From Prosapia bicincta (taxonomy: Eukaryota > Arthropoda > Insecta > Hemiptera > Cercopidae), in NCBI GenBank assembly GCA_036971475.1, contig JBAIZL010000006.1, positions 547,501-611,500 of the forward strand: a stretch of 64,000 bases of DNA, read 5' to 3'. Under the pieces are notes generated by a model. That model was not told the origin of the DNA. It was given only the letters and a program-made list of their open reading frames with translations, and did no database searches. The first letter of the stretch is position 1. Each line of letters starts with the position of its first letter. Position numbers and translations under genes: made by a program. Below, piece after piece: positions 33,451-45,959 of the stretch.

Positions 33451-34550
33451 AGCATTATTAATGTGTATAAGCATTACTAATATATATGCTAGTAGCTCAA
33501 GATAAAAATATAAACATATGAAATTATTATTATTTTTAATAAATTTATTTTAAATAACAAAACATTTAACCCACATCAAATGACAAAAAGTGAGAAATCG
33601 CCTGGAGTAAATTTTTATCCTACATTTTTGTTGTGAAACTCAATAAATCAATACAAATATGTAATAAATCAAAAGTAAAACTGTATTTTACGTCTTTACT
33701 AGAGTTTTGATAGCTTACATAAAATTTTGTCACAGGAAAAAACTTTTTTAACATCAAAATATTTGCTGCGGATTTCAAGAATATAGTCTTTGTAAATACT
33801 TTTTCTGCAGTTTCAACAATACTTAGTGGTTTTTCTAACCAAATTCCTTAGATAGATGTCACAACTTACTTTTTTTGTAATTTATCAATCAGGACATCTT
33901 GCTGGAAGTCCAAGAGTAAATTGTATGTAGTAAAAGAGATTCTCTGACTAAAAAATATTTTTAATATATAGTACAATATACATGTATTATTCTGAGATTG
34001 CAGAACTTTCATACAAATATTTAAAATGTATACAAAATTTTTAAATTATTTGTTTCATATTATGTTCTCTCCAGTTTAGCACTCTACAAACAATTGCGTT
34101 TTTAAACATTTCTGCCATATTATTGGCCTACAGTTAGTTGTACACAAATGATATTGTAACCAATTTAAAAAAGTGTATTTTTTTCTTAACACAGACATTT
34201 TGAGTTTTTTAAGTACATTGAATGCTGTATTTTTCTCCTAACCGTTATGACTCACCATTAGTTATGAGATCAATCATTATTGGTGTTGAACCTACCAAAA
34301 CAATTTTTATATTTTGGATAAAGTATCTTCCTCTGCACTTTGTTCAGCATCTGAATTGTGATCACTCTTATTACCTTCATCTTCCTCTTCATATGATGAA
34401 AACACACATAACATTCTCCTTCAGTGTCTTCAAAATTTTGAATAATGTCCCTTGGGCTGACCAATTATAATAATAACAGCACCATAAAAGCAATCAAAAT
34501 TAGGAATAAATCAAACCTTCACAATAAATAACATATATAAAAAGAACTAA
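33450..34550. other. Downstream spacer
   Basis: AT-rich. A - strand frame near 34270-34464 is acidic (EEEDEGNKSDHNSDAEQSA in one frame) and may be a decayed transposase N-terminus, but no family could be fixed. Confidence 0.3.
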
Positions 34551-34559
34551 AGCCAGAGT

Positions 34560-35020
34560 CCACACTGCGTAGAAACTTTCACTGAGATGAAAAAATTCAG
34601 TGACTGCTTCCTGTTTTGAAAGAAGCTGGGGAATCGGTTCTCAAACCAATGATTCCCTTGCCTTTCCTGTGACCTTTGTTCTCATATTGGTCTTTATATA
34701 GGTCCTTATAGGATTTTCAATTTGTTTTTTTGCTGAAGGTAGGCTGAAATTTTGTGTTGGTTGCAGTAGACTTGCTCCTAGTTTTATACGCCTTGCTCCT
34801 ATATCGACATGGCTCCACTGGTATCAACTGTAGGGCCACTGACCATTTGCTGCTGAACAGTGCAGAAAAAGTTTTTTTCTGTTTGTGAGAGAGCAAATGG
34901 TTGGCGTGTTGTTAGTGAGTGCAATAATCACGGCCTGCAAGTCTATCAGGAGGACTGCGAGTTTATCGGTCGGATGTTTGTCAAAGGCTAATATCAGTAG
35001 GCTATCAAACCTAGACATCA
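34560..35020 (-). pseudogene. LINE RNase H and C-terminal fragment (tentative)
   Basis: The - strand reads KLAVLLIDLQAVIIALTNN, then after shifts SHVDIGARRIKLGASLLQPT (RNase H-like SHVGIxGNExADxLAKxGA) and SLVSEPIPQLLSKQEAVTEF (the GPIPRHLxRxEAVAxF block seen after RNase H in some LINE proteins). The order fits, the conservation is low. Confidence 0.4.
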
Positions 35021-35273
35021 GACAAGTCTATTTGAAGATACTCCAAAGGAAGGAAACTATTCTTATTATTAGTTTTGTCTTCTTGATATTCAGATGTCCC
35101 ATGAAAAATAATACCCAGTGCAAGAACTTGCAGTTTAAGGAGGCAATTTGTTTCATTTTGATCTTGAGCTGCTAAATCTCTCACTTTTGTAAATACATCA
35201 ATAAATGTAACGTAAAGTTGCTTGTTGTAATTATCTTGTATTCTCTGATTAAATTATAAGTAGTTATAGCGTA

Positions 35274-35583
35274 ACTAAGTGAATACTTTAGATCTTACTT
35301 GCTGATGCGTTTTGAAACAATCATTTCACTTACAAAGCTAACCGTCTACTGACGGCTGTCGTACAAACATCACGCAACATATAAAGAAAATATATCAAAC
35401 GACCACACACACACAATTTGAATCCAACATAGTAAACAACCAACTTGACCCACTCCATTATACTCATAAACCATATGCCTGCAACCTTGTGCAAAAGCCG
35501 CCAGTTGACAGTTAGCTTTGTAAATGAAATGATTGTTTTGAAACACATCAGCTAGTAAGTTCTGAAAGTATTCACTTGGTTGT
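35274..35583. mobile_element. Foldback element, ACTAAGTGAATAC family, full copy
   Basis: Arms of about 85 bp: left ACTAAGTGAATACTTTAGAT with CTTACTTGCTGATG and GAAACAATCATTTCACTT; right is the inverse. The loop of about 140 bp has no coding capacity. Related pieces occur near 4427, 37685 and 49378. Confidence 0.75.
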
Positions 35584-35589
35584 GCTATA

Positions 35590-37680
35590 AATACTTATAA
35601 TTTTAATTTGTGAAATAAACTATTTTTACAATAACTGTAAGAATTTTTTAATCCCTTATGAACAAAACAATTAATTACTTGAAAATAGTGCTCTATATAG
35701 GTGTATGTATCACCTATCATATCTTATTAGTTCTATTTAAATGATCCTTATTAAAAAGCAGTGTATTAAAATTTTAAAATGAACTCCATTTAATGACAAG
35801 TAGTACTTATGACATCTTGTCATTTAACAGCTAAAAAAGTTTTGAATTATATTCACATACAGTATCTCATTTATAGCTATAGAAACAATATACATGCATA
35901 ATATTTTTTGCATTTCTAAAGGCAAAAAAAATTATGAAGATAATTTCATCTTTAGTAAAAACTAAAGACATCCTTTATAAACTAACATTCATGTTACTTA
36001 AATGAGAAAACAATATGAACTATTGGAATCTATTATTTGAAAATGTTGAACAAAGATTAAATTTTAACTTATAAGAAATGTTATTTCACTGAAGTTCAGA
36101 ATTTGATGATCAATTTTGTATACCAACTTACAAATAATTAAAACTCGTATACTAAAACTATTTGTGTACTTTGTTATACTAATACTCGTAGTTTTGCAAT
36201 TTGTTTTGCTAATACTTGCCTTATAGTCGTAAAAATTCTGATAATTTAAGAATGTATAAACTGCAATAACTCAAACAGTTTGCATCTGGTTGGAATACAT
36301 TTAAATGAATATTTCAAGTGAAATTAACTTCTAAATTCCAAAATTATTGCAAATTTTAGGTTTAAGTTTTAAATGTTAATTCATTTCATAGTGTTCATAT
36401 ACTCTCAAATTTTGATGTTGTGGTTGTTCTCGGGCCATGGATAGACAATTAAGTATTTTTATAAAAATTTTCCAAACTCCATCAAAGCTCTTGATCAACG
36501 CCGCTGCCAATTGGGGTACATCAGGACTGTACAGGATTTTTTGCAGTGAGTCCTTCAGTGGAACCATTCCTAATTTCAGTATACTCGCTGTGACAGCTGG
36601 CCATTCCAAGATGAATGGGCATGAGTTTGACTCCAGGGCAGTTTTTGCAACGGATATATGATTTTGTTTTGCTGGGATGAATCTTCATGCCAACATAACG
36701 GTCAGTTCTTATTGATGCAATTAATCTGGACAGTTAAATTCCGTTGGGAGAGGTTTTTTATGTTTATGAATAACCAAACACTTATCCATAAAGAAAATAT
36801 ATATATATAAACATGTATTTTTAAAAAATAGGTTTCAAACTATACATAAAAGTACAGAACATAAATATTTGTTATTTATATTTAATTACAATTTTTTTAC
36901 TTTGGAGTTTTAAAATATATATATTTATTTTACTTTTGTACTTACTGTGGTACATATAGTTGTAAACAGATCCTGAAAGTTTTATGTAATTTAGAAAAAA
37001 TATATCCTAATTATAAACAAATAATAACTTACCTATTACAATATCATCTCGATGTTTTTCGAACAAGTACTACATAAAAATGAAAAAGAAAGCTAATTGT
37101 TATTTTTTTAAACAAAAACAATTTAATTCTCTACCATATTTGTACATATTAAATGAAATAACAATGCAGCACAATTATTATACAGTGCTATATCATTACA
37201 AAACACATTTTGGTGGGAACACCAAACAATATACTTTTGAAACACTTTTTGAAAAATTAAACAAAATGTATTCTGTATATACATATATACATACATACAC
37301 ACACACAAATATATATTTCGAGTCATATTATTCTGACTAGATAATCTATCAGCCAAAATAATTTTGACTACAGATAAATAAATTTATTAGGTTACATTTA
37401 TTTCATCTAACAAATCAAATTAACAAGAATTCCTGATAAAATAACAACTTCATATAAAATCTTGTTTCATTATTACATGATTTTTTGCTGCTTCTGAAAA
37501 ATGTAATTGTAACTCCACAAGTAATAACAGACATCTTTTCCTGCCAAAATAAACGACAGCCTTTCAACGAAATCGAAATACTCAATGAGCAACAATGATC
37601 TATTAGTACATAATGTTAATAGAGTACATTTTATTATACTATAATTAAATTATACTTAATTATACACTTAACTACACTAT
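35590..37680. other. Spacer; one unassigned open frame
   Basis: Mostly AT-rich. The block 36376-36661 is less AT-rich and open on both strands (77 codons on -, 74 on +). It may be a fragment of a decayed gene or element, but I do not recognise it. Confidence 0.35.
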
Positions 37681-37684
37681 ACTT

Positions 37685-37822
37685 AACTAAGTGAATTCAT
37701 AAGGGCTTACATGCTTTTATGTTCCTTCCTACTCAAGGCCTCCAAAGTAGAGGCTTTGCTTCATAAAAGAATGATTGTTTCGAAGCATGTCAGCAAGTAA
37801 GCCCTAATGTAGTCACTTAATT
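37685..37822. mobile_element. Foldback element, short derivative
   Basis: Ends AACTAAGTGAATTCATAAGG and, inverted, AAGTGACTACATTAGGGC. The right arm keeps CTTACTTGCTGACATGCTTC and GAAACAATCATTCTTTTATG. The left arm has lost this part, so the element is only about 138 bp. Confidence 0.6.
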
Positions 37823-37829
37823 AAGTATT

Positions 37830-40800
37830 ATTGAATTACAGTTTAATCAGTGAATTCAAGATGATTACAACAAACAATTTTGTTATAATTCCTTGGCATT
37901 AAGATATTCATCTAACTAGGTGTTTATCTATTTTTCCAATCACTATTTTCAAACAAAACCATGATCAATATAGCCAACATGGTCATCAGGAGCGTATCCA
38001 ACTTTGGGTTAAAAATCGACAATATATTATTAAATTAGGACTTTTTTCGATAATTAAGTTATTATATATTCTCAAATTTAAAATCTTAACTGTAATAAAT
38101 ATAATAATAATTTTGTAACATTGTAATGCTCTTTGAATAATTACAAAAATAGAATCACCTATCAAATGCTAGTCTATGTTTATAAATACGCTCAAATTTT
38201 AACTTAATTTACTTAAGTTAGTTCGTCTTTTATTTTAAATAAAAAATAAAATTTTAATTTTTAATTTGAAAATGTGACGCGTTCCCTCGGCCTACCCTCG
38301 TAAAGGTCTAAATGTTTTAACAACTGATAGCACTAGTGAAATTTAGTCTCGAACATATGATTTTCAATACGTAATTTTGCGAGCGTAATATTCGCAGTTG
38401 ACTCCGGAATTGTTCGTGTTGGAAGAATAACTACTTATATTAATTAATAAACAATTTTTATAATAATAGCTTATTATAAAATTAATAATATTCTCTAGCC
38501 ATAAGTGTTATTGAAACTGGAATAACTATTTATTAAAAAGTCTAATTTGCCTGAGTAAAACGTGAGGTTATCGTACTGTCATTGATCTTTACGCAAGAAA
38601 ACGCAAACATCGACTGGAGTTTATTATTGCGACTACGAACTATTAATTTTAGTATGAATATAATTTTTATTTGATATTTGATTATATTATTAAATAAATA
38701 ATACTTATAAAAATTAAAATCATTAAATATTTTCAAATTTTAAGCATTTTTGTTACATATTTTTACATACACCACATGCGCGCGCGCACACACACACTTA
38801 TTTTATATATATATAATGCATGGACCGCCTCCCCCCCTAAAGCAAGTCGCTGGATATGCGCCTGATCATTCACTTGTCAACCAAGCAATTTGCTTACAAA
38901 TTGCATATACATTCTCTAATTTTAACTCTCATGTCTCTGTGCAATGAAAAATTATTCAATTGTTGACATATTTCTGTAAGATTAACTTTAATGATTGCAG
39001 GAAACAAGGACCCTCCTGCAATTACCCTATTTTTTAGTATTTACCGTTTATTTTTATAATTTTCAGATATAACCAATCCACTACCTCTGACTAGTGGTCC
39101 TGCTCTATGGCAGCTTATACAGAAACTAAACATTTTTATATCTTTAAGATTAAAACACAAAAGGTTTAATTTCACAAATACTTTTGTGTTTAAAGTTTTA
39201 TTCCCATTTTTTGTACTTCAACATATATTTATCAGAAAACATTACTTCTCCAATGATCAAGCAACATTTAAAATGTTTAAAACATCTAAGTCTATAATAG
39301 CTATAAGTTAAGTGAGATAAAAATTTTTATTTTTTATTTGTCTTAATTTGCTTGCTTTGTAATTTGTTATATTTATGGTGGTATTACTGGTTGATAGGAA
39401 AAAGGTGTCTGACAAACTAAATGAAGCAGTCTAATTAAAACCTTTAGGGTATTTATAAATCTTTCAGATCGTGTCATGATATTATTCTGTGTAAATTATT
39501 AAAGTGTTATTTTATGAAAAGTAAAATTTTTGTAAAATGTAACTGAATTTATTCCAGCCAGATGTTTCTATAAACTTTTAATGTTACCTCAATTGTGTAT
39601 ATTAACATTTAAACTAAGAAAACTTGTTTTGTTGAATTAATGCTAGTCCTTTTGAATTTATTTTGTATATTTCTCTATTTAATAATGTTTATAATATTAT
39701 ATAAGTAATACCAAAGTTATATTTCTAAGTATTTAGGTATACATTATACATTTTAGAAGAACATAATGCAAATTATATAAGCATTTACCAATGTATATAA
39801 ATATTTTTTTAATATAAGATGAGCTGGAGGCACTTTATTTTTCTTCCATCTATTCACATAAAACACCATTTTGCAATTTAGAAACACCTATTTTTTAGAA
39901 CTATTTTTGAAACTTTAAATTAGTTATTTGAAAAAATTCCATCAGGAGCTTAACATTTCCAAAAAAGGCACATTCTTAATTAACTAATAACATGTATGAC
40001 ATTTAATTTAAGGCATGAACACTGAGTGTAAAATTATATTTTTATATTTTGCCTGTGTATATAAATTATCCAAAAACTGATTATCCCCTATTATAATACA
40101 CAATAATAATAATAACAATAATTAAATATTTGTTTCATTCCTAATAAATTATTATTAACACAATTACTGTGGCCAGTGTAACAGAAAATTCAACAAAAGT
40201 ATTAAAACGAACTTGTGTAATTTACTTTTAGTAAAAGCGTTTTCAAACTGATGTTGAAAGCATTTTGAGGATTTTTTAATGAACCGGAGTCATGTTTTAG
40301 GTGACCTATCTAGGTGCAGCCGCTTGAAGCATAGGTATTGCACAGTTTTTGTCCAACAAAACATTTATAAACACTCGATAAATTCATATTATAATGATTA
40401 GTAATATGTCTACCATATATACACTATCTACAGTTCTCTTCCACCAATTTTAACGTGGAATTCCAAAGCATGACAAAAAACAAAGTACATTCACAGATAA
40501 CACAGAGGACCAAATTCAGAACTGGCAAAAATTAATTATCTTAAACTTCTTCAACACATTAGGAACAATAACCTCCACCCGCTCACTCTTTCCTGATACA
40601 AATCTTGAAACAAAACATTGACATTGAGAACTGAATGGTCACCACGACATTCTAAGTGTGCTAAAAGGTCACGGCTACAGGAAAAGTGTTGAGTGTAACT
40701 ACGGGATTTAAAAATAAATATAACTTTGAGAGACAATGATTTTATTGGCTTACGTTCTCATTTTGAAAAGTTTTTGTTTTTACTATAAATGTAATTAGCA

Positions 40801-42280
40801 TAAATGGACGTTTAACTTTATGTAATTTTTTCATGTGTATGCAAATCATCAACATATTTTTAAAATTGATGAACAATAGTTTATGATTTTTTATTCTTTG
40901 GCAGTTAAATATTTTATTATTCTTGAAATACAACATGGCGTCCACTCGTCTTGTATTAAATCAATGAATTTTCCACTATTAGTTTTTTAATAAACTGTAT
41001 TTATATACATATTATTATTATAGATATATAAATATACCGTAGTGCATTTTCTATTTCCTTAGGGTCCAATTTTATCTTATCAAGCTTTGTAAATTATTTA
41101 TGAATACTCTATATTACAAAGGGAATTCCAATATAATTGGTGCTAATATTGAATTTTTTAATGTTTATTTTTAAATTTTGATACAAATATTGTATATTGA
41201 AACATTCCTTTTTTTCATTATTAATACGACTTCTTAATTTAAAGTAAATTTTATTTTTGTAGTATGTTATTCATTATTTGTTGTTTGGTCACACTTTTCA
41301 AAACTCATAATGCTTGTATTGTATAGTAAATGTTATGAATTATTATTATGTGTTTTGTTAAACGTGTTATAGAATTCAAACCAGATTTATAATTTAAATT
41401 GATACAATGATTCGAGTTACTGGAGTTGCCACTTTGAGATATCACTCATATTTTTTTTTATCAAAATTAAATTTGAAAATTTAATAATTCAGTTTCAAGA
41501 GAGTTTGTATAAAGAGAAATGCAGATTTTTATTGAAGAAAATCTATGTTTTATATCTCAAGTATTGGAATTCCTAAGAAACTACTTGGGTGCCTATTCTA
41601 TATTATCTGCTATGCAGAATGTATGAACTCTTATGTACTTAGTCTTAATAATAATGATGATAATAATTCTGACAAAATATAATGTAAATATTTGCACAGA
41701 TGAGCGTGTTATCATTTTGGAAACTGCTTTTTGTATAAAGCAGAGAGAGGTTAGTTTGAAGAAGAAGAATATAACATTTACCTGATTATTAGTTTATAGA
41801 CTAATGTACTATTTTTAAACTTACAAAGTAAAATAATTAAATTACATATATTCATGTCTCCGTAACAATAAAAAAATGTAAAAATTTTGCTTGAAAATTA
41901 CTTTAAACTTTTGGGCTTCAAAACATATTTTCAAAAAGAGTTTTAGGTTATGAATATAAAGCATGTGTGGACTACCCAGAAGCCATATTTAAAAAAAAAC
42001 AATTTCCTTTTGTCATTGCATGAAGCAATAGTACTCCATATTACTCTTACTGTTTATTGTTTCATTGTAGAGTTACAGAGTTTCTTTATTTGAGCTACTC
42101 ACTTTTCTAGAGATTTTTACTCTATACTTCCTTTATTCTACATGACATTGTTCCTAACAGTACTGGAAATAATTATTTGTCATGTGCAGTTTTTTCTAAA
42201 TAACATTTCCTTTATAGACACTACTTTTGGGTTCACAAAGCAAATTATTTTTAATATAAAATCAATCTAATTTTTTTTTG
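37830..42280. other. Long AT-rich spacer
   Basis: No gene recognised. A short CG/CA run lies near 38777-38798. The rest is AT-rich DNA with many small open frames that show no family resemblance. Confidence 0.5.
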
Positions 42281-42282
42281 TA

Positions 42283-43659
42283 CACAGTAGAGTCTTGAAA
42301 ACTTATGTCTCGAAATAATGTGGACTTTAAGGTGTTGAGTTACAAAAATGTCGATTTTGCCGTAATTCGAGTTAAAAATGAAACAAAACAGAAACATTTT
42401 TGCTAAAGAGTGTAATATTTACAGGTTAAACTATTTACAACGATATAAAAAATCTACTTTTCTATGTTTCATGTTTTATTGCTGTTATAAAATGAGCTAA
42501 GTATTAAATAAAAGCTTAGAAAATGTTGTCTTGTTTGAAAAAAGCGGAGTAATCACAATTATTAATGACTGTTAATGAAGTAAAATAATATCAATTAACG
42601 AAGTTCAAGTTATAGGCTGCAATAAATAATTAATGCACTGACATCCAAACTTACTGGATAAAAGGTTTGTGCAGGCTGTCAATGTAATCTTGGACTGCTT
42701 CTCAGATGGAGATCTGCAGATTGAGACTGTGTCATCATGAAATCTTCTTAAAAACAAAATGTCTGTTGTCGGTGCATCTATCACTCAAAGTACCGCAACG
42801 CTTCTTCTGCAGCCTGAAGTCCATTACTGTGTCTCATTATTTTGTCTGTGGTATTGTTTTCACCTTCATCTTCTGAGCCATCTTCATTTCGATCTTTTGA
42901 GTCACTGCCAAAACTATTTCACATTCTCCTAAAGGGTTACTGCTTCACCCTCTTTCCTCCAATCCTCCACATCCTCTTCAGTTGCTTGTTCAGATCTCAG
43001 GACTTTCCTCCAATCCTCCACATCCTCTTCAGTTGCTTGTTCAGATCTCAGGACGTTCCTCCAATCCTCCACATCCTCTTCAGTTGCTTCTTCAGTATCT
43101 CATGACTTTCCTCCAATCCTCCACATCCTCTTCAGTTGCTTCTTCAGATCTCTGGACTTTCCTCCAATCCTCCACATCCTCTTCAGTTGCTTCTTCAGAT
43201 CTCAGGACTTTCCTCCAATCATCCACATCCTCTTCAGTTGCTTCTTCAGATCTCAGGACTTTCCTCCAATCCTCCACATCCTCTTCAGTTTCTTCTTCAG
43301 ATCTCAGGACTTTCCTCTAATCCTCCACATCCTCTTCAGTTGCTTCTTCAGATCTCAGGACTTTCCTCCAATCCTCCACATCCTCTTCAGTTGCTTCTTC
43401 AGATCTCAGGACTTGCCTCAACAAAGATACTATGATTAGATCGTCTTCAGAATTTTTTTCTTCAAAATCACTTCCCGCATGATTGAGTAGCTTTTTCCGC
43501 AATGGTCAAAGGTGAATAAAGAGATTGTTACACTTCCTCTCACCCCTTTTTCATAACTTGCTTTCACAAGCCGCTCACCGACAGTTGGAGAAAGAATTAA
43601 ATTTATTTATCTCACACGTGTCAAGATGTGCGGAATGTCGAGTTTTTGGGACTGTACTG
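42283..43659 (-). mobile_element. Tigger element with expanded repeat in its transposase tail
   Basis: The left end carries CAGTAGAGTCTTGAAAACTT near 42285; the right end, inverted, reads CAGTACAGTCCCAAAAACTC, next to TA. The - strand encodes the C-terminal part of a Tigger transposase: an acidic tail ending MRHSNGLQAAEEALRYFE near 42780-42840. A tandem array separates this from upstream remnants. Same family as the MITE at 14205-14736. Confidence 0.7.
42958..43420 (-). repeat. 51-bp (17-codon) tandem repeat, about nine copies
   Basis: Units contain CCTCCACATCCTCTTCAG and TTCAGATCTCAGGACTT on the + strand. On the - strand each unit reads EEATEEDVEDWRKVLRS, 17 residues, in frame from copy to copy. 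The length being a multiple of three and the conserved reading suggest it arose while the transposase frame was still open, or by chance. Confidence 0.9.
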
Positions 43660-44317
43660 TACATTGATTTTTCAGAATGAAATTCTGTTTCTAATAAAAT
43701 TTCAACTTCTTTAACATTTTCTCATCTAGAAACTGCATTTTAGGCAAGAAGTAACTGCATAGAAGCTTAATATCTTTTTTAAATTTTCTACATCAATCCT
43801 AATTTTAAAAATAACAATCTATTTAAATAATGTAGTAAGTCAAAAGATTTTTAACCAAATTAAACTGATTTTTGGAGAAATTGTTATATCTATGCCCAAC
43901 TTTTAGTGGTTGAATTAACCTGCATTTATTCAACATAGGAACTTGTTTTAATCTTGATCAATAAGGTTTTGAATTCCTATTTTCAAGGTTTAGTATCACA
44001 AAATCATACTTTTCTGAAGGATATCACAACATGCTTTATGACAACTTCAATTTTCTTTCTTCATTTGATTTCATCACAGTTGGAACAAGAAATGTTCAGT
44101 GGGGAGAGGAGCAGCTCAATATTTTCCTTAAGCTCTAGGTTGCATAGCTTTTCAAATATTTTTACTTTAAGAAAATAATCGGTATTTTCTATTGATTCTA
44201 CAAAAAAGTTCTAAGCCAAACAGATGTATGACTCTCAATGACTACCCAGGATTTTGAACATAGGGTCAGAAATATAAATCCTTTGGTAGGAAATATAGGA
44301 AGGATTATGGTTCTTGT
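43660..44317. other. Spacer without recognised features
   Basis: AT-rich, nothing assigned. Confidence 0.4.
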
Positions 44318-44324
44318 ATGCAGG

Positions 44325-44737
44325 CAGGCCTACCCAGAGAGGGGAGCAAATCCCCAGGGGCCCGGGCGAGTTGGTGTTTTTTTACTGCGGAAATAATTAC
44401 TCATGTGGCAAGATCCATAAAAGAGATAAAAACATTATATCAATAAAGTGTAATGTGCAATTGTTCATGGTTTTAATGGCAAAGTAATACTCATTAAATT
44501 AAATGTTCTATTCACACAACATGCAATGTCTAAGTTGCTGTAAGCGAACAGCAGTTCATTTCAACAAAACTAAACACACAGATTGGATTCAGTAGACCTA
44601 GTTGGTTTTAATGCAGAAACAATAATTTACTTATAATGACAAACAAAATACAGGGTTGTATAGGCCTATGTTGGAAGTAACGAAGGGACCCGAACTCATG
44701 TTTGCTTACAGACCCGAAATTTCTCTGGGCGGTCCTG
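44325..44737. mobile_element. Non-autonomous hAT-like element (413 bp)
   Basis: Ends CAGGCCTACCCAGAGAGGGG on the left and, inverted, CAGGACCGCCCAGAGAAATT on the right. Both are flanked by ATGCAGG (44318-44324 and 44738-44744). A GGGGCCCGGG stretch follows the left end. Interior without transposase. Confidence 0.6.
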
Positions 44738-44744
44738 ATGCAGG

Positions 44745-45300
44745 GTATTGTAACAAAAATAAACATACTCTCTATTGGAATCATAAGGAATTGTCTATCC
44801 GTTGCATCCCTTTGTAATAAGGACAAGGAAGAGTAGATGGGACTTAAGAAACGACATAAGATATCCTGGTACTAGGTGTATTATCCGGGCAGGGTTGTTG
44901 AGTAGACCTGTTCTCAACTTTGGTGAATAAAGGCGTCTACTCACTACCTGCTGAACTTCAGACAGTGAACCAGGTAGTTGCCAGTACAGTTATTGCTCTT
45001 AGGAACATTTCCACATTCTTTCAATACTCACTGGCCAATAACTTAAAGTTAATGTGTGGAAAACACTGGCACTTAAAAGGCAGTCAGAGGTTTTAACATA
45101 TATGGTGTTTCCAAAAACCACATGTATACCCATGCGGAAGTGATACTTTCATAAGTGCAAGAATAAAACCTTCTGCCTCTGTTACATCAGAATATGAAAA
45201 TATTTGAATTTAAAAATCTCACAGATTCAGTTACTACGTCAGAGTAAATTTCAAGAAAATCATTATACAAACTTTTAACAATAATATAATAACTTTCAAT
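44745..45300. other. Spacer without recognised features
   Basis: Nothing assigned. Confidence 0.4.
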
Positions 45301-45304
45301 AATA

Positions 45305-45957
45305 AGTGGAGTCCCGATAATCCAAACTTCGGTAATCTGAAAGTCCGCTTAATCCGAAATCGAAAATTAGGATATGTTTAAGAATAAAAAAACTAAGAAA
45401 GAACAGTGAATAAGTAAATAATAAGTGTATTATGTACTCAAAATTATAGTACGTTTCAAAGATAGGCAGTATAATGAACAAAACAGAAAAATGTTGTATG
45501 TAGTTCTAAACTACAAAGGTCTTTATTTTTTTGTCGAAGAGAAGAAGGCCTATCTTTTAAAGCAAAATTACGAGGTGGACTGTTGTTCTACGTAGTGTAG
45601 CCCTCCATCAGAGGCAGCTGCATCTGAGTGGGATACCCTCTTCTCGATGTCGTCTGAGATGTTGTCCGGTTGTTTCAAAACCATTTCAACGATCTCCTGA
45701 TCGTTGTGGTCAACTTTTAACCACTCATGAATCATGTTACTAAGACAACCACCAAAAATATAAAGTTTGAATTTTAGTACGCATGCGCTTAAGTGTTAAT
45801 TACTGGAGTGATACTGTACTGTATCATAATTTTAGTGTTTTAGGATACAAGGTAGCTTTTTAGAAGGTATTTAATAATTAGAATTATTTTAACAATAATT
45901 TCGCTTACTCCGAAATTGGTCCGCTCCCAATCATTTTTTACTATCGGGACTCTATTG
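45305..45957 (-). mobile_element. Tigger element with transposase C-terminus remnant
   Basis: TA-flanked. Left end AGTGGAGTCCCGATAATCC, right end inverted CAATAGAGTCCCGATAG. Further in, CTTCGGTAATCTGAAAGTCC is a typical Tigger subterminal form. The - strand reads MIHEWLKVDHNDQEIVEMVL, then VSHSDAAASDGGLHYVEQQ, the acidic tail and last helix of Tigger transposases. The catalytic domain is deleted. Confidence 0.75.
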
Positions 45958-45959
45958 TA

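Noticed and set aside
35290..35320. Hammerhead in the ACTAAGTGAAT family
   Set aside because: CUGAUG and GAAAC are separated by only a few bases, leaving no helix II, and helix I does not pair.
36376..36661. Host gene or processed pseudogene
   Set aside because: Open on both strands but no recognisable family; mentioned only as unassigned.
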